From Saprospiraceae bacterium (lineage in GTDB: Bacteria > Bacteroidota > Bacteroidia > Chitinophagales > Saprospiraceae), in NCBI GenBank assembly GCA_016787345.1, contig JAEUUU010000133.1, forward strand, positions 1 to 58,156: a stretch of 58,156 bases of DNA, written 5' to 3'. Positions 17,178-25,443 of this stretch are shown one piece after another. The notes beneath the pieces were generated by a model that made no database searches, was not told the origin of the DNA, and worked only from the letters and a program-made list of their open reading frames with translations. Made by a program: the position numbers and the translations under genes. Numbering within the stretch: position 1 is the stretch's first letter; each line of letters opens with the position of its first letter.

Positions 17178-17405
17178 ATGGAAAATGGAGAGGGGTTGAT
17201 TAGTATTAACCCCAACATCCGGTTTGGCAAGCCATGCGTTGCCGGCACGCGAATCGCGGTTCAGGATATCCTGGAATGGCTGGCTTCGGGCATGCCTTAT
17301 GAAGACATAATAAAGGATTTTCCGGAGCTGAACAAAGAAAAGATACAGGCGGCTTTGGCATTTGCGGCACGTCGGGAGAAAATGATCAAGATCGTGGTGG
17401 CATAG
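17178..17405 (+). CDS. DUF433 protein (VapB-like orphan antitoxin candidate)
   Basis: A 75-residue protein that matches the DUF433 pattern from end to end: ISINPNIRFGKPCVAGTRIAVQDILEWLASG, then EDIIKDFPELNKEKIQAALAFA. DUF433 is a small winged-helix-like DNA-binding fold, often encoded just upstream of a PIN-like (DUF5615) toxin. Here the next gene (17456) encodes a signal peptide-bearing protein and not a PIN-like one, so the partner is absent. The gene and its neighbour are AT-richer than the surroundings, which suggests transfer. Function as an antitoxin is inference. Confidence 0.85.
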   Translation: MENGEGLISINPNIRFGKPCVAGTRIAVQDILEWLASGMPYEDIIKDFPELNKEKIQAALAFAARREKMIKIVVA

Positions 17406-17455
17406 GCGGTAATATTCTCGGCCAGGCTGGAAAACCTTGTTATATCCGAGTTCTT

Positions 17456-17962
17456 ATGAAATACGTGAATAGAGTGTTTGTTGTCCTTCTTTGTTTTTTG
17501 CCTTTTTGTTTGTTGGCGCAAACGAATCGGCAGACATTTACCAATAATTCGCTAATCACATCTGTATGGAAAGACTCCTTGCAGGGAAGGAACATACTGA
17601 TTGTCACAGATGACAATTTGAATGATACTATCGCAAGAATAGAGAATCAAGGATACCATACTAAAAGTGTTTTCAGGAATGATACGCTCTGTTCGATTTT
17701 ATTTACAGGCAACACATGTGAGTATAATTTTTCCTTTTATATTTACAAGAAAGGAACCCAATACTGGCAATATATTGATGGAAGTTTCTGGGATAATTGC
17801 CCAACCAACTGGAAGAAATGTGAATCCTTCGAAATTTCCCAATTAGGGCTACTTGATCTGGAGGTTATTACCACTACCAGATGGGTGAGTGGGGCAGTGG
17901 ATGTTGTAAAAGAGCAATATCATTATGATGGTAACAAGAGGCAAAATTGGCTCAAGAATTAA
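17456..17962 (+). CDS. Exported hypothetical protein, 168 aa, AT-rich
   Basis: The N-terminus is a signal peptide (MKYVNRVFVVLLCFLPFCLLAQ). The mature protein has paired cysteines (SILFTGNTCEYNFSF, DNCPTNWKKCESFEIS) and aromatic strands, with no recognised family. The C-terminal HYDGNKRQNWLKN is strongly basic. Codon use is clearly AT-rich relative to icmF and the peptidase on either side. It follows the DUF433 gene by 50 bp, so it may be in the same transcript. Confidence 0.65.
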   Translation: MKYVNRVFVVLLCFLPFCLLAQTNRQTFTNNSLITSVWKDSLQGRNILIVTDDNLNDTIARIENQGYHTKSVFRNDTLCSILFTGNTCEYNFSFYIYKKGTQYWQYIDGSFWDNCPTNWKKCESFEISQLGLLDLEVITTTRWVSGAVDVVKEQYHYDGNKRQNWLKN

Positions 17963-17978
17963 AGTTCCGGCCCGCCCC

Positions 17979-18353
17979 CTATTTCTCCTCCTCCCCCTCC
18001 TCCTTCCCATGCAACACCTCCCGAAACTGGCTCGGTAAAAACTTCACCTTTTTGCCCAGCCACCGCTCCAGCGTCATGGCCACCAGGGCGTAGCCTTCGG
18101 TGACGCCCGGCACGGGCACCACCACCACCACGAAAAAGGGCAAAAAACGCGGGATGTCTTTCAGTTGCTCCACGGCTTCGCGCAGCTCCTCCTCGGTCGG
18201 GTGGCGGTGTTTGGGGAGCAGTCGGAGCTTGCCGGTGCCGTGGCGGGCAAAGGTGTGTACCATCTTCGTCGTTTCCACCCCTTCCATCACGAGGGCCCAC
18301 AACATGCGGCGCGGCAGGCGAATGACTTCGCGAAATTTGAATTTTCGTTTCAC
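17979..18353 (-). CDS. LETM1-like small protein
   Basis: There is no ATG near the N-terminus. A GTG at 18353 gives 124 residues starting KRKFKFREV; a TTG at 18371 and an ATG at 18305 are alternatives. A single hydrophobic span (FLPFFVVVVVPVPGVTEGYALVAM) is followed by ERWLGKKVKFLPSQFRE. This layout, a LPF-hydrophobic-VP helix followed by FLPSxF, recalls the conserved core of the mitochondrial LETM1 family. The match is weak and partial, so I call it LETM1-like only. A membrane location is likely. Divergent from the S9 peptidase. Confidence 0.55.
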   Translation of the reverse strand: MKRKFKFREVIRLPRRMLWALVMEGVETTKMVHTFARHGTGKLRLLPKHRHPTEEELREAVEQLKDIPRFLPFFVVVVVPVPGVTEGYALVAMTLERWLGKKVKFLPSQFREVLHGKEEGEEEK

Positions 18354-18475
18354 ACTGCAAAGATGAGCCAATTCGCAACACCGGACCAGGGTGATTTTCG
18401 ACCAGGCCGGGCATTTGTCGGCCTAACAGCGGCAGCGCCCGCGCCATTCCGTCGCGATGCCCGGCGGAATGTTCC

Positions 18476-18483
18476 TACTTTTG
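18476..18483 (+). promoter_or_regulatory. -7 promoter element (TACTTTTG) of the S9 peptidase gene
   Basis: Exact TAnnTTTG match, 27 bp before the chosen ATG at 18510. It supports that start over the longer open frame running back to 18165. Confidence 0.55.
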
Positions 18484-18509
18484 CCAGCCTAAGTCCAACC
18501 ATTTTTGCG

Positions 18510-20675
18510 ATGAAAAAAATTGCCCTTCTCCTTTTCTTCCTCCCCATACTGCTCCACGCCCAGCAGCCGCTCACCATGGCCGACGCCATCCTGAAAGGCC
18601 GCTCGGCCTTCGCCCCGGCCAACCTGCGCCAACTGCAATGGATTCCGGGCGGCTCCCAATTCACTCATGTCGCCGGCGGAAAACTCGTGCGCCTCGACGC
18701 CGCCAAACCGGCCGTGTCCGATACGCTCGACTGGCTGCCGCGCCTCAACGAGGGCCTCGCCGCACAGGGCAAAACCGCCCTGACCGCCCTGCCGGCCCTC
18801 AACTGGTTCGACGCCAACAACTTGTGGTTCCAGAACGGCGCCGATATCTTTACATGGATGCCTAAAGACGGCGCCACGGCCTTTAAAACCCGCATCCCGG
18901 CCGACGCCGAAAACACCGACATCCATCCGAAAACCCTCGACGCCGCCTACACCAGCGGCAAGGAACTTCGCATCGCGCGGGGCGAAAATACCGTGCTCGT
19001 GGCCCAAAGCGAGGGCGAGGGCATTGTGTACGGTAAAAGCGTACACCGCGACGAATTCGGCATCCACAAGGGCACTTTTTGGAGCCCTTCGGGCAAAAAA
19101 CTGGCTTTTTACCGCATGGATGAAAGCATGGTGACCCAATACCCGATCTACGTGCTCGATTCGATGCCGGCCCAGCAACGCGAGGTGCGCTACCCCTTTG
19201 CCGGCGCCAAAAGTCACCACGTAACAGTCGGCGTGTACGACCTGGCCGGCGGCAAAACCATTTACCTGCAAACCGGCGAACCCGCCGAACAATACCTGAC
19301 CAACGTATCGTGGTCGCCCGACGACAAATTCATCCTCGTCGCCGTTGTCAACCGCGGCCAGAACCACCTGTGGCTCAACCAGTACGACGCTGCCACGGGC
19401 GCATTTGTCAAAACCCTGTTTGAAGAAACCAGCGACCGCTGGGTGGAACCCGAACACCCCACCGAATTCGTACCGGGCTCCAATACCGATTTCGTGTGGC
19501 AAAGCGAGCGCGACGGCTTCAACCACCTTTACCTCTACAACCTTTCGGGCAAAATGCTGCGCCAGATCAGCTTCGGCAACGCGCCCGTGACCAATTTCAT
19601 CGGCTTTACGGAAAACGGCAAGCGCTGCTTTTTCCAAATGGCCGACGACAACGGCCTCAACCGCTATTGCTACACGGCCGAAGTGTACCCCGACAATGGT
19701 ATTTTCCGCCTGCAAACCGACGCGGGTATCCACAACGCGCTGCCCAGCAGCAACGGCGAATGGGTGCTCGATCTCTATTCAAGCCCCAGTGTTGCCCGCG
19801 AGATTTCGGTCATCCCGGTGAAAAAGCCGGAAAAACGCCGCGTCATTTTCACCGCCCCCAACCCTTTGAAAGACGTTCAACTCGGCGAAACGCGCCTGGT
19901 CGCCCTCAATTCGCCCGGTGGTGTGCCGCTCAATGCGCGCCTGATCCTGCCCACCAATTTTGATCCCAACAAAAAATACCCGGCGCTGGTGTACGTCTAC
20001 AACGGCCCGCACGTGCAAATGGTGACCAACTCCTGGCTCAACGGCGGCGAACTCTGGATGCACCGCATGGCCCAGCAGGGCGTGGCGGTGTTTGTGCTCG
20101 ACGGCCGCGGTTCCGACAACCGGGGCTACGCTTTCGAATCGGCTATTTTCCGCCAGTGCGGCGACGCCGAGGTGGCCGACCAACTCACCGGCGCCCGCTA
20201 CCTCAAAAGTCTGCCCTACATCGATTCGACGCGCCTGGGCGTGTACGGATGGAGCTACGGCGGCTTCATGGCGACCTCGCTCATGACCCGCCCCGAGGCC
20301 AAAGGCGTGTTCCGCTGCGGCATTGCCGGCGGTCCGGTGATCGACTGGCGCATGTACGAAATCATGTACACCGAACGCTACATGGATACGCCCCAGGAAA
20401 ACCCCGAGGGCTACAACAAAGCCAGTTTGTTCAACTACATCGACAACCTCGACGGCCGCCTGCTCATGATCCACGGCTCCTCCGACGATGTGGTGCTCTG
20501 GCAACACTCGCTGCGCTACATCCGCGAATGCGTGCGCAAAGGCAAACCCATCGACTATTTCGTGTACCCCGAGCACCTGCACAACGTGATGGGCAAAGAC
20601 CGGGTACACCTGTTCGAGAAGGTGGAGCAGTTTTTTATGGATAATTTGAAAGCAGACGAAGGGGTGAGGCCGTAA
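18510..20675 (+). CDS. S9 family prolyl/dipeptidyl peptidase (DPP IV type), exported
   Basis: The ATG at 18510 yields 721 residues with a signal peptide (MKKIALLLFFLPILLHAQQ). Residues about 40-430 form the DPP IV beta-propeller (RMDESMVTQYPIYVLD, VSWSPDDKFILVAVVNR, VWQSERDGFNHLYLYNL). The C-terminal alpha/beta-hydrolase contains the nucleophile GWSYGG (Ser582), the acid in HGSSDDVV (Asp659/660) and a His in EHLHNVMG (His691). In DPP IV enzymes these cleave X-Pro dipeptides from peptide N-termini in the periplasm. It is monocistronic with a TACTTTTG promoter element. Confidence 0.92.
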   Translation: MKKIALLLFFLPILLHAQQPLTMADAILKGRSAFAPANLRQLQWIPGGSQFTHVAGGKLVRLDAAKPAVSDTLDWLPRLNEGLAAQGKTALTALPALNWFDANNLWFQNGADIFTWMPKDGATAFKTRIPADAENTDIHPKTLDAAYTSGKELRIARGENTVLVAQSEGEGIVYGKSVHRDEFGIHKGTFWSPSGKKLAFYRMDESMVTQYPIYVLDSMPAQQREVRYPFAGAKSHHVTVGVYDLAGGKTIYLQTGEPAEQYLTNVSWSPDDKFILVAVVNRGQNHLWLNQYDAATGAFVKTLFEETSDRWVEPEHPTEFVPGSNTDFVWQSERDGFNHLYLYNLSGKMLRQISFGNAPVTNFIGFTENGKRCFFQMADDNGLNRYCYTAEVYPDNGIFRLQTDAGIHNALPSSNGEWVLDLYSSPSVAREISVIPVKKPEKRRVIFTAPNPLKDVQLGETRLVALNSPGGVPLNARLILPTNFDPNKKYPALVYVYNGPHVQMVTNSWLNGGELWMHRMAQQGVAVFVLDGRGSDNRGYAFESAIFRQCGDAEVADQLTGARYLKSLPYIDSTRLGVYGWSYGGFMATSLMTRPEAKGVFRCGIAGGPVIDWRMYEIMYTERYMDTPQENPEGYNKASLFNYIDNLDGRLLMIHGSSDDVVLWQHSLRYIRECVRKGKPIDYFVYPEHLHNVMGKDRVHLFEKVEQFFMDNLKADEGVRP

Positions 20676-20768
20676 TCTCCCCTGCTGCCTTTGCAAAGAG
20701 CCGAATAAAGTCGCACGCAAAGCCGCGAAGGACACAAAGAGGCCAGGTTTGCGTGGCCCCCTCTGCAT

Positions 20769-20817
20769 CTCTGCGCCTCTGCGTGCAACTTTTTAAATTT
20801 CATGCAGAGGCGCAGAG
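20769..20817. repeat. Inverted repeat with perfect CTCTGCGCCTCTGC arms
   Basis: Arms of 14 bp (20769-20782 and 20804-20817) are perfectly complementary around a 21-nt AT-rich loop. Degenerate CGCAAAG-type words precede it from about 20711. It is the same repeat family as 2537-2713 and likewise sits in the gap between two convergent genes. It could be a structured transcript end or a dispersed repeat. Confidence 0.6.
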
Positions 20818-20880
20818 AAATCCGGCTTTTGTAAAAAAATGCGCCACTTCTCCGAAATCCGCGCGCCGGCACGGATGCTC

Positions 20881-22968
20881 TTACCCCCGCACGACCATCA
20901 GTTTCCCACTTTGCATCCGGCCGTCCTTGAGAATGCGGATTGTGTAAAACCCTTCGGGTAAATCGCTGACCAGCACGGTATTGCGGCCCTCTTGCGGCTT
21001 TTCGAGGCGGTGTACTGCCTTGCCTTCGGCATCGTAAAGGGTGACCGATTGCACCGTGCAGGGCAGTTCGAGGGTGAATTGATCGGATGCCGGATTGGGG
21101 TAGTAGAAGGCCTGCCAGTCGGGCTGTTGCTGCTGCTGGTTTTGCGGATCGTCGAAACGGATGGCCGATTTTCCATCGCAGTTTTCGACGGTGCTGTACT
21201 CGGTAATCAGCCGCACGAGCAGGTCGTTGAGCAATTCCACCTTGTATTCATCGGTGGTGGGATCGAGGTGTTTGCCGCCGATTCCGGAGTGGTCGGTGAG
21301 GAATACGTAGCTGCCGTTGGTGGCCAGTCCGAAAAATTTCATCAAAAACTCGGTGTCCTTCTGGATGCCGCTGGCGCTCACCGGCACGATCCGGATGCCC
21401 TTGCGGGCGGCTTCGCGGATACTTTTTTGCAAACTTTCGATCACGGCGGGGTCCTGGTGCGGACTGGCGTCGAGCACCAGAAAACAGATGCGGGCCACGG
21501 CGTCGGCGCTCCATGCCTGTCGGTAAACGGCTTCTTCCAGGGCCGAGTGTACGGCTTCGGGGTAGTCGCCGCCGCCGCCGGCATATTGTTGACCGATGTA
21601 GTCGACCGTCTGGCGGATATCGGGGCTGAGGCCGCTGCTTTTGACCAGATAGTCGTCGCCCTGGTCGCGATAAAACACCGTACCCATGCGGATAGACAGA
21701 TCGGGGTTGTTGCCTTGCACGCGGCCGATCACGTCGAGCACCTCGGTTTTGAGGTATTCGATTTCGTCGCCCATGGAGCCCGTGGCATCCACGGCCCACA
21801 CGATGTCGACGTTTTTGGGGGCGCGGCATTCCCGCTTGATTTTCAATTTGTTGAGCCCTTCGGAAAAGGGTTTCGTCGTGGGGAAATTGTATTTTTTACC
21901 GTCGACAAAGGCGATCAATTGGCCTGCCGGGATTTCCGAATCCGACTGGGCGGCTCCCGATGAGCGCTCTTTGCTCTGTGAAAACATCCCCGCCCACAGT
22001 TCTGCGCGGCCCAGGTTGTCGGTGCGGGCTTCCCAAACGACGGCGCCGGCGGGATCGAGCAGTTTGACCTCGGCATCGACAACCGGGAGTTCCTGTTCGT
22101 TTTGCAGGAGCACGGCATAGCGGTGTTGGGGATAAAATTTGTATTGGTCCTGATAGGCCGCGATCTCTCCGTCGGCCAGCAGGTCGGTCCAGTGTTTCGA
22201 CCAGTTGTGCAGGTCGTTCCATTCGCCGGCGGTGAGCAAACCGGCGCGGGGCGAAGGTTCGGTCAGGGCGATGGCCGAGGGATGATCTTCTTCTTCCTCG
22301 GTTTTGGGCAGGGCAGTGAGGTCGTCGCGGGAAAGGATGCGCGGCTCGCCGCTTTCCTTGCGGGCGGGCGCTTCCGCCGGGGTGGTAGCGGCCGGCATGG
22401 CGACACCCAACGCGTCTTTTACGGGACCTTCGCCGCCGGCAGGTACGGGTTTGGCGGGCGCTGTTTCGGCTCTTCTGCCTTCGATGCGGACATCCGAGGC
22501 AGATTTTTTCTTGGTTTTCTCTGTTCTCACCTCACCCGAAGGTTTGGGCATACGGTGAATACTTTCCGAGGTCAGCGTCATGCCACTCGAGGTTTTGTCC
22601 TGCTCGATGAGGGGCACTTTATAACTGATGACAACCACTTCGCTAAGTGTGCCGCTCGTTTTGAGCGTGGCGTCGAGGGTGGTGATTTTGCCCTCTGTCA
22701 CGACAACGTCGGTGATGCGCTTGGCCTCATAACCCGTGTAACTGATTTCAACTGTGTAGACACCGGGGTCGATTTCGAGGCGGTACTGGCCATTGTAATC
22801 GGTCACGGCGCCTTTAACCAGGCTGGCATCTTTCGTGACTTTGACGGCAGCGCCGATCAGGGCTTCGCCGCGTTCGTCGGTGATTTTTCCGCTCAGCGCC
22901 GTGTTGGCAGTATAAGGCTGGAGCGTGACGAAAATCGGGCTGAGCAGCAGGAAGAAGAGGTATTTCAT
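20881..22968 (-). CDS. vWA-domain T9SS protein with TonB-receptor-like N-terminus
   Basis: A 695-residue exported protein. After a signal peptide it has a carboxypeptidase-regulatory-like beta-sandwich (GKITDERGEALIGAAVKVT ... GYEAKRITDVVVTEG, about 25-105). A short stretch like the start of a TonB-dependent receptor plug follows (LSEVVVISYKVPLIEQDKTS). A Lys/Glu/Pro-rich linker leads to a vWA domain from about residue 390 (VDIVWAVDATGSMGDE; MIDAS-type DATGS; GGGGDYPEAV). The end is a T9SS type A tail (YYPNPASDQFTLEL ... LPEGFYTIRIL). The barrel of a TonB receptor is absent. Probably surface-exposed; ligand unknown. Confidence 0.85.
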   Translation of the reverse strand: MKYLFFLLLSPIFVTLQPYTANTALSGKITDERGEALIGAAVKVTKDASLVKGAVTDYNGQYRLEIDPGVYTVEISYTGYEAKRITDVVVTEGKITTLDATLKTSGTLSEVVVISYKVPLIEQDKTSSGMTLTSESIHRMPKPSGEVRTEKTKKKSASDVRIEGRRAETAPAKPVPAGGEGPVKDALGVAMPAATTPAEAPARKESGEPRILSRDDLTALPKTEEEEDHPSAIALTEPSPRAGLLTAGEWNDLHNWSKHWTDLLADGEIAAYQDQYKFYPQHRYAVLLQNEQELPVVDAEVKLLDPAGAVVWEARTDNLGRAELWAGMFSQSKERSSGAAQSDSEIPAGQLIAFVDGKKYNFPTTKPFSEGLNKLKIKRECRAPKNVDIVWAVDATGSMGDEIEYLKTEVLDVIGRVQGNNPDLSIRMGTVFYRDQGDDYLVKSSGLSPDIRQTVDYIGQQYAGGGGDYPEAVHSALEEAVYRQAWSADAVARICFLVLDASPHQDPAVIESLQKSIREAARKGIRIVPVSASGIQKDTEFLMKFFGLATNGSYVFLTDHSGIGGKHLDPTTDEYKVELLNDLLVRLITEYSTVENCDGKSAIRFDDPQNQQQQQPDWQAFYYPNPASDQFTLELPCTVQSVTLYDAEGKAVHRLEKPQEGRNTVLVSDLPEGFYTIRILKDGRMQSGKLMVVRG

Positions 22969-23079
22969 ACAGGTTTGGTTTGAAAAGTAAACATTGCGGG
23001 GAAAGGATGCACATGCCCCGCACGATTACATACAACGTTCGTTTTTTCTTTTCTTGCAGCCCTAAAAAAATACCGCCCT

Positions 23080-24474
23080 ATGTCCTCCACACTCAACCGC
23101 CGCAAATTTCTGCAAAGCGCCGCCCTCACCGGCGCCGCCCTGGCTGCTCCGAAAATCCTGGATGCCGCCACCGAACCGGCCCTTGCCCGCCGGACGCCCG
23201 AGGCTTTCAAATCAAAACTCAACATCGGCTTTATCGGCGTGGGCCTGCGCGGTCAGAGCCACGTAGAACTGGCCCTGATGCGCGACGACTGCGAAGTGGT
23301 CGCCATCGCCGACCCCGATCCGCGCATGGTGGCCGACTGCCTCAAAATGATCGCCGACAAAGGCAAAAAGAAACCTGCCGTGTACGACCAGGGCAACTTC
23401 GACTACCTGCGCCTTGTCGCCGATAAAAACGTGGATGCCGTGGTGATCGCCACCCCCTGGGAATGGCACACCCAGCAGGCCGTAGCCGCCATGAAAGCCG
23501 GCAAATACGTGGGTACCGAGGTATGCGGCGGCTTTTCGCTCGACGAGTGCTGGCAACTGGTCAATACCCACGAGGAAACCGGCACGCATCTTATGTTTAT
23601 GGAAAATGTGTGTTATCGCCGCGACGTGATGGCCGTGTTGCAAATGGTGCGCGAAGGCCTGTTCGGCGAACTCATGCACCTCGAGGGTGGCTATCAGCAC
23701 GACCTGCGCGGGGTGAAATTCAACGACGGCGCCTCGCCCTACGACTCCGGCGTGGAATTTGGCGAAAAAGGCTTTTCCGAAGCCAAATGGCGCACCAAAC
23801 ACTCCGTCCACCGCAACGGCGACCTCTACCCGACCCACGGCATCGGACCGGTGGCCATGATGGCCAACATCAACCGCGGCAACCGATTCCTGTACCTCAC
23901 CGCCACGGCCAGCAAGGCACGCGGACTGCACAACTACATCGTGGAGCACCCCAAAGGCGGCCCCGATCATCCCAATGCCAAGGTGCAGTTCAACCTCGGC
24001 GACATCGTGACCACCATTATTAAAACCTCCAACGGCGAAACCATGCTGCTCTCGCACGACACCGGCCTGCCCCGCCCCTACTCGCTGGGCTTCCGCGTAC
24101 AAGGCACCAGGGGCATCTGGATGGATGTGAACAAAAGCCTGCTGATCGACGGCCAAACCAAGGCCCACAGCTGGGAACCCGCGCAGGCATGGCTCGACAA
24201 GTACGACCACCCGCTCTGGAAAAAATTCGGCGCCGACGCCAAAACGGCCGGGCACGGCGGCATGGACTTTTTTGTGTTTCACCACTTCGTCGAATGCGCC
24301 AAACGAAACCAGGCGCCCCAGATGGACGTGTACGACGCCGCCACCTGGCTGGCCATCACTCCGCTGTCGGAAGCCTCGATCGCCACGGGTAGCAGCCCGC
24401 AGGCATTCCCCGATTTTACCCGGGGGCGCTGGACGGAGCGCAAGCCCGATTTTGCCTTCGGCGACGAATTCTAA
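23080..24474 (+). CDS. GH109-type NAD-dependent glycosidase (Gfo/Idh/MocA fold), Tat-exported
   Basis: A 464-residue protein that begins with a twin-arginine signal (NRRKFLQSAALTGAALAA). A Rossmann domain follows (LNIGFIGVGLRGQSHVE), and the C-terminal half is that of the Gfo/Idh/MocA fold. The GH109 pattern is visible: WEWHTQQAVAAMKAGKYVGTE, FMENVCYRRD, LYPTHGIGPVA and, near the end, GHGGMDFF, MDVYDAATWLAITPLSE, PDFTRG. Known GH109 enzymes (alpha-N-acetylgalactosaminidases) use NAD+ in a redox-elimination mechanism. The substrate here cannot be assigned. A likely periplasmic enzyme, followed 81 bp downstream by a peptidase-MA-like gene. Confidence 0.88.
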   Translation: MSSTLNRRKFLQSAALTGAALAAPKILDAATEPALARRTPEAFKSKLNIGFIGVGLRGQSHVELALMRDDCEVVAIADPDPRMVADCLKMIADKGKKKPAVYDQGNFDYLRLVADKNVDAVVIATPWEWHTQQAVAAMKAGKYVGTEVCGGFSLDECWQLVNTHEETGTHLMFMENVCYRRDVMAVLQMVREGLFGELMHLEGGYQHDLRGVKFNDGASPYDSGVEFGEKGFSEAKWRTKHSVHRNGDLYPTHGIGPVAMMANINRGNRFLYLTATASKARGLHNYIVEHPKGGPDHPNAKVQFNLGDIVTTIIKTSNGETMLLSHDTGLPRPYSLGFRVQGTRGIWMDVNKSLLIDGQTKAHSWEPAQAWLDKYDHPLWKKFGADAKTAGHGGMDFFVFHHFVECAKRNQAPQMDVYDAATWLAITPLSEASIATGSSPQAFPDFTRGRWTERKPDFAFGDEF

Positions 24475-24485
24475 ACGATTTTGAA

Positions 24486-24518
24486 GGGAGGCGCCCCGGT
24501 TTGTAACCTGTGCCTCCC
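24486..24518 (+). terminator. Hairpin after the GH109 gene
   Basis: GGGAGGC (24486-24492) pairs with GCCTCCC (24512-24518), with an inner GGTT/AACC pairing. No long T-run follows directly, so it may cooperate with the second hairpin at 24528-24552. Confidence 0.5.
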
Positions 24519-24527
24519 CGGCTTTGT

Positions 24528-24552
24528 CTCATCTTTTTTTCAAAAAGATGAG
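24528..24552 (+). promoter_or_regulatory. AT-rich hairpin ending 3 nt before the peptidase start codon
   Basis: CTCATCTTTTT pairs with AAAAAGATGAG around a 3-nt loop. The stem ends three bases before the ATG at 24556, so it could hinder ribosome access, or act with its T-run as the terminator of GH109. Which role applies cannot be told from sequence. Confidence 0.5.
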
Positions 24553-24555
24553 CGT

Positions 24556-25332
24556 ATGAAAACAACTTCCTTTTTCGCCAGCCTGTTCTTCCTGTTCCTT
24601 TTCCTGCCCGGCGGTCCGTGGAAAAAAAGCCCGGCCGCCGGGTATGATGTTTTTTACCAAAAGCCCGACCGGACCATGGCCAAAACCCTGCGCCCGGTAT
24701 TCGCCGCGGCAAAAGACAGCGTAGCCGCCTTTTTCGGGCAGAATTTTCCCCGGCCTTTTGCGATTTACATCCACCCCGACCGCGCTTCCATGGACGCGCA
24801 GTGGCAGCACGACTGGCAAATGCCCGACTTCAAATCCGAGTGCTGGATGGTGGCCAGCGGCGTCGGCGCCCGCCTCGACCTGCTGTCGCCCCGGCAATGG
24901 GCCACGCAGGCCTGCGAGCACGACTGGGCCCGGCAAGAGGCCTCGCGCCGCCTGATCACCCACGAACTGGTCCACGTGTATCACGGCCAGCGCAACCCCA
25001 GCCCCGATTTCAGCGATGTACAAGGGCTCGACTGGCTGGTGGAAGGACTGGCGGCCTATGCTTCCGGGCAATGCGACGAAGCCCGCCTGGCGCCCGTGCG
25101 CGCTGCCGTTCGCGACGGCAAGGCGCCCGCCACGCTCGATAAATTCTGGTCGGGTCCCCTGCGGTACGGCCTCTCCGGCTCGGTAGTGGCCTGGATCGAT
25201 CATCGCTACGGCCGCCAAACCCTGATCGACCTGCTGCCGCTCACCCGCAAACAAGCTGCCCTCGACCGGCTCGGCGTGAGCGAGGCGCAATTGTTGAAAG
25301 ACTGGCAGGAGTACGTCGTTGCGCGGAAGTGA
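24556..25332 (+). CDS. Peptidase MA-like gluzincin metalloprotease, exported
   Basis: The ATG at 24556 gives 258 residues with a signal peptide (MKTTSFFASLFFLFLFLPGG). The catalytic zinc motif is ITHELVHVYHG (His136-Glu137-x-x-His140), and the third ligand is probably Glu163 in WLVEGLAAYASG, a gluzincin spacing. This is the layout of small peptidase-MA-like domains. It lies downstream of the GH109 gene; the pair may act on glycosylated proteins outside the cell, which is an inference from context only. Frame reading upstream of 24556 has no signal-like start. Confidence 0.8.
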   Translation: MKTTSFFASLFFLFLFLPGGPWKKSPAAGYDVFYQKPDRTMAKTLRPVFAAAKDSVAAFFGQNFPRPFAIYIHPDRASMDAQWQHDWQMPDFKSECWMVASGVGARLDLLSPRQWATQACEHDWARQEASRRLITHELVHVYHGQRNPSPDFSDVQGLDWLVEGLAAYASGQCDEARLAPVRAAVRDGKAPATLDKFWSGPLRYGLSGSVVAWIDHRYGRQTLIDLLPLTRKQAALDRLGVSEAQLLKDWQEYVVARK

Positions 25333-25376
25333 CACGCTTGCCAGGCAGCCTCTTGATTGGTCATATGAAATTAATT

Positions 25377-25404
25377 GGCCCTGCCGGCAACACCCGGCAG
25401 GGCC
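25377..25404. terminator. Bidirectional terminator between peptidase and pckG
   Basis: An 11-bp perfect stem GGCCCTGCCGG/CCGGCAGGGCC with a 6-nt loop sits between two convergent genes. It is followed by an AT-rich TCATTTATCATTTATCATTC tract that also occurs near 44000-44080. Confidence 0.8.
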
Positions 25405-25443
25405 ATCATTATTTCTCATTTATCATTTATCATTCATCATTCC

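Noticed and set aside
17456-17962. Toxin partner of the DUF433 protein
   Set aside because: The protein has a signal peptide and shows no PIN-like acidic residues, so it does not fit the known partner.
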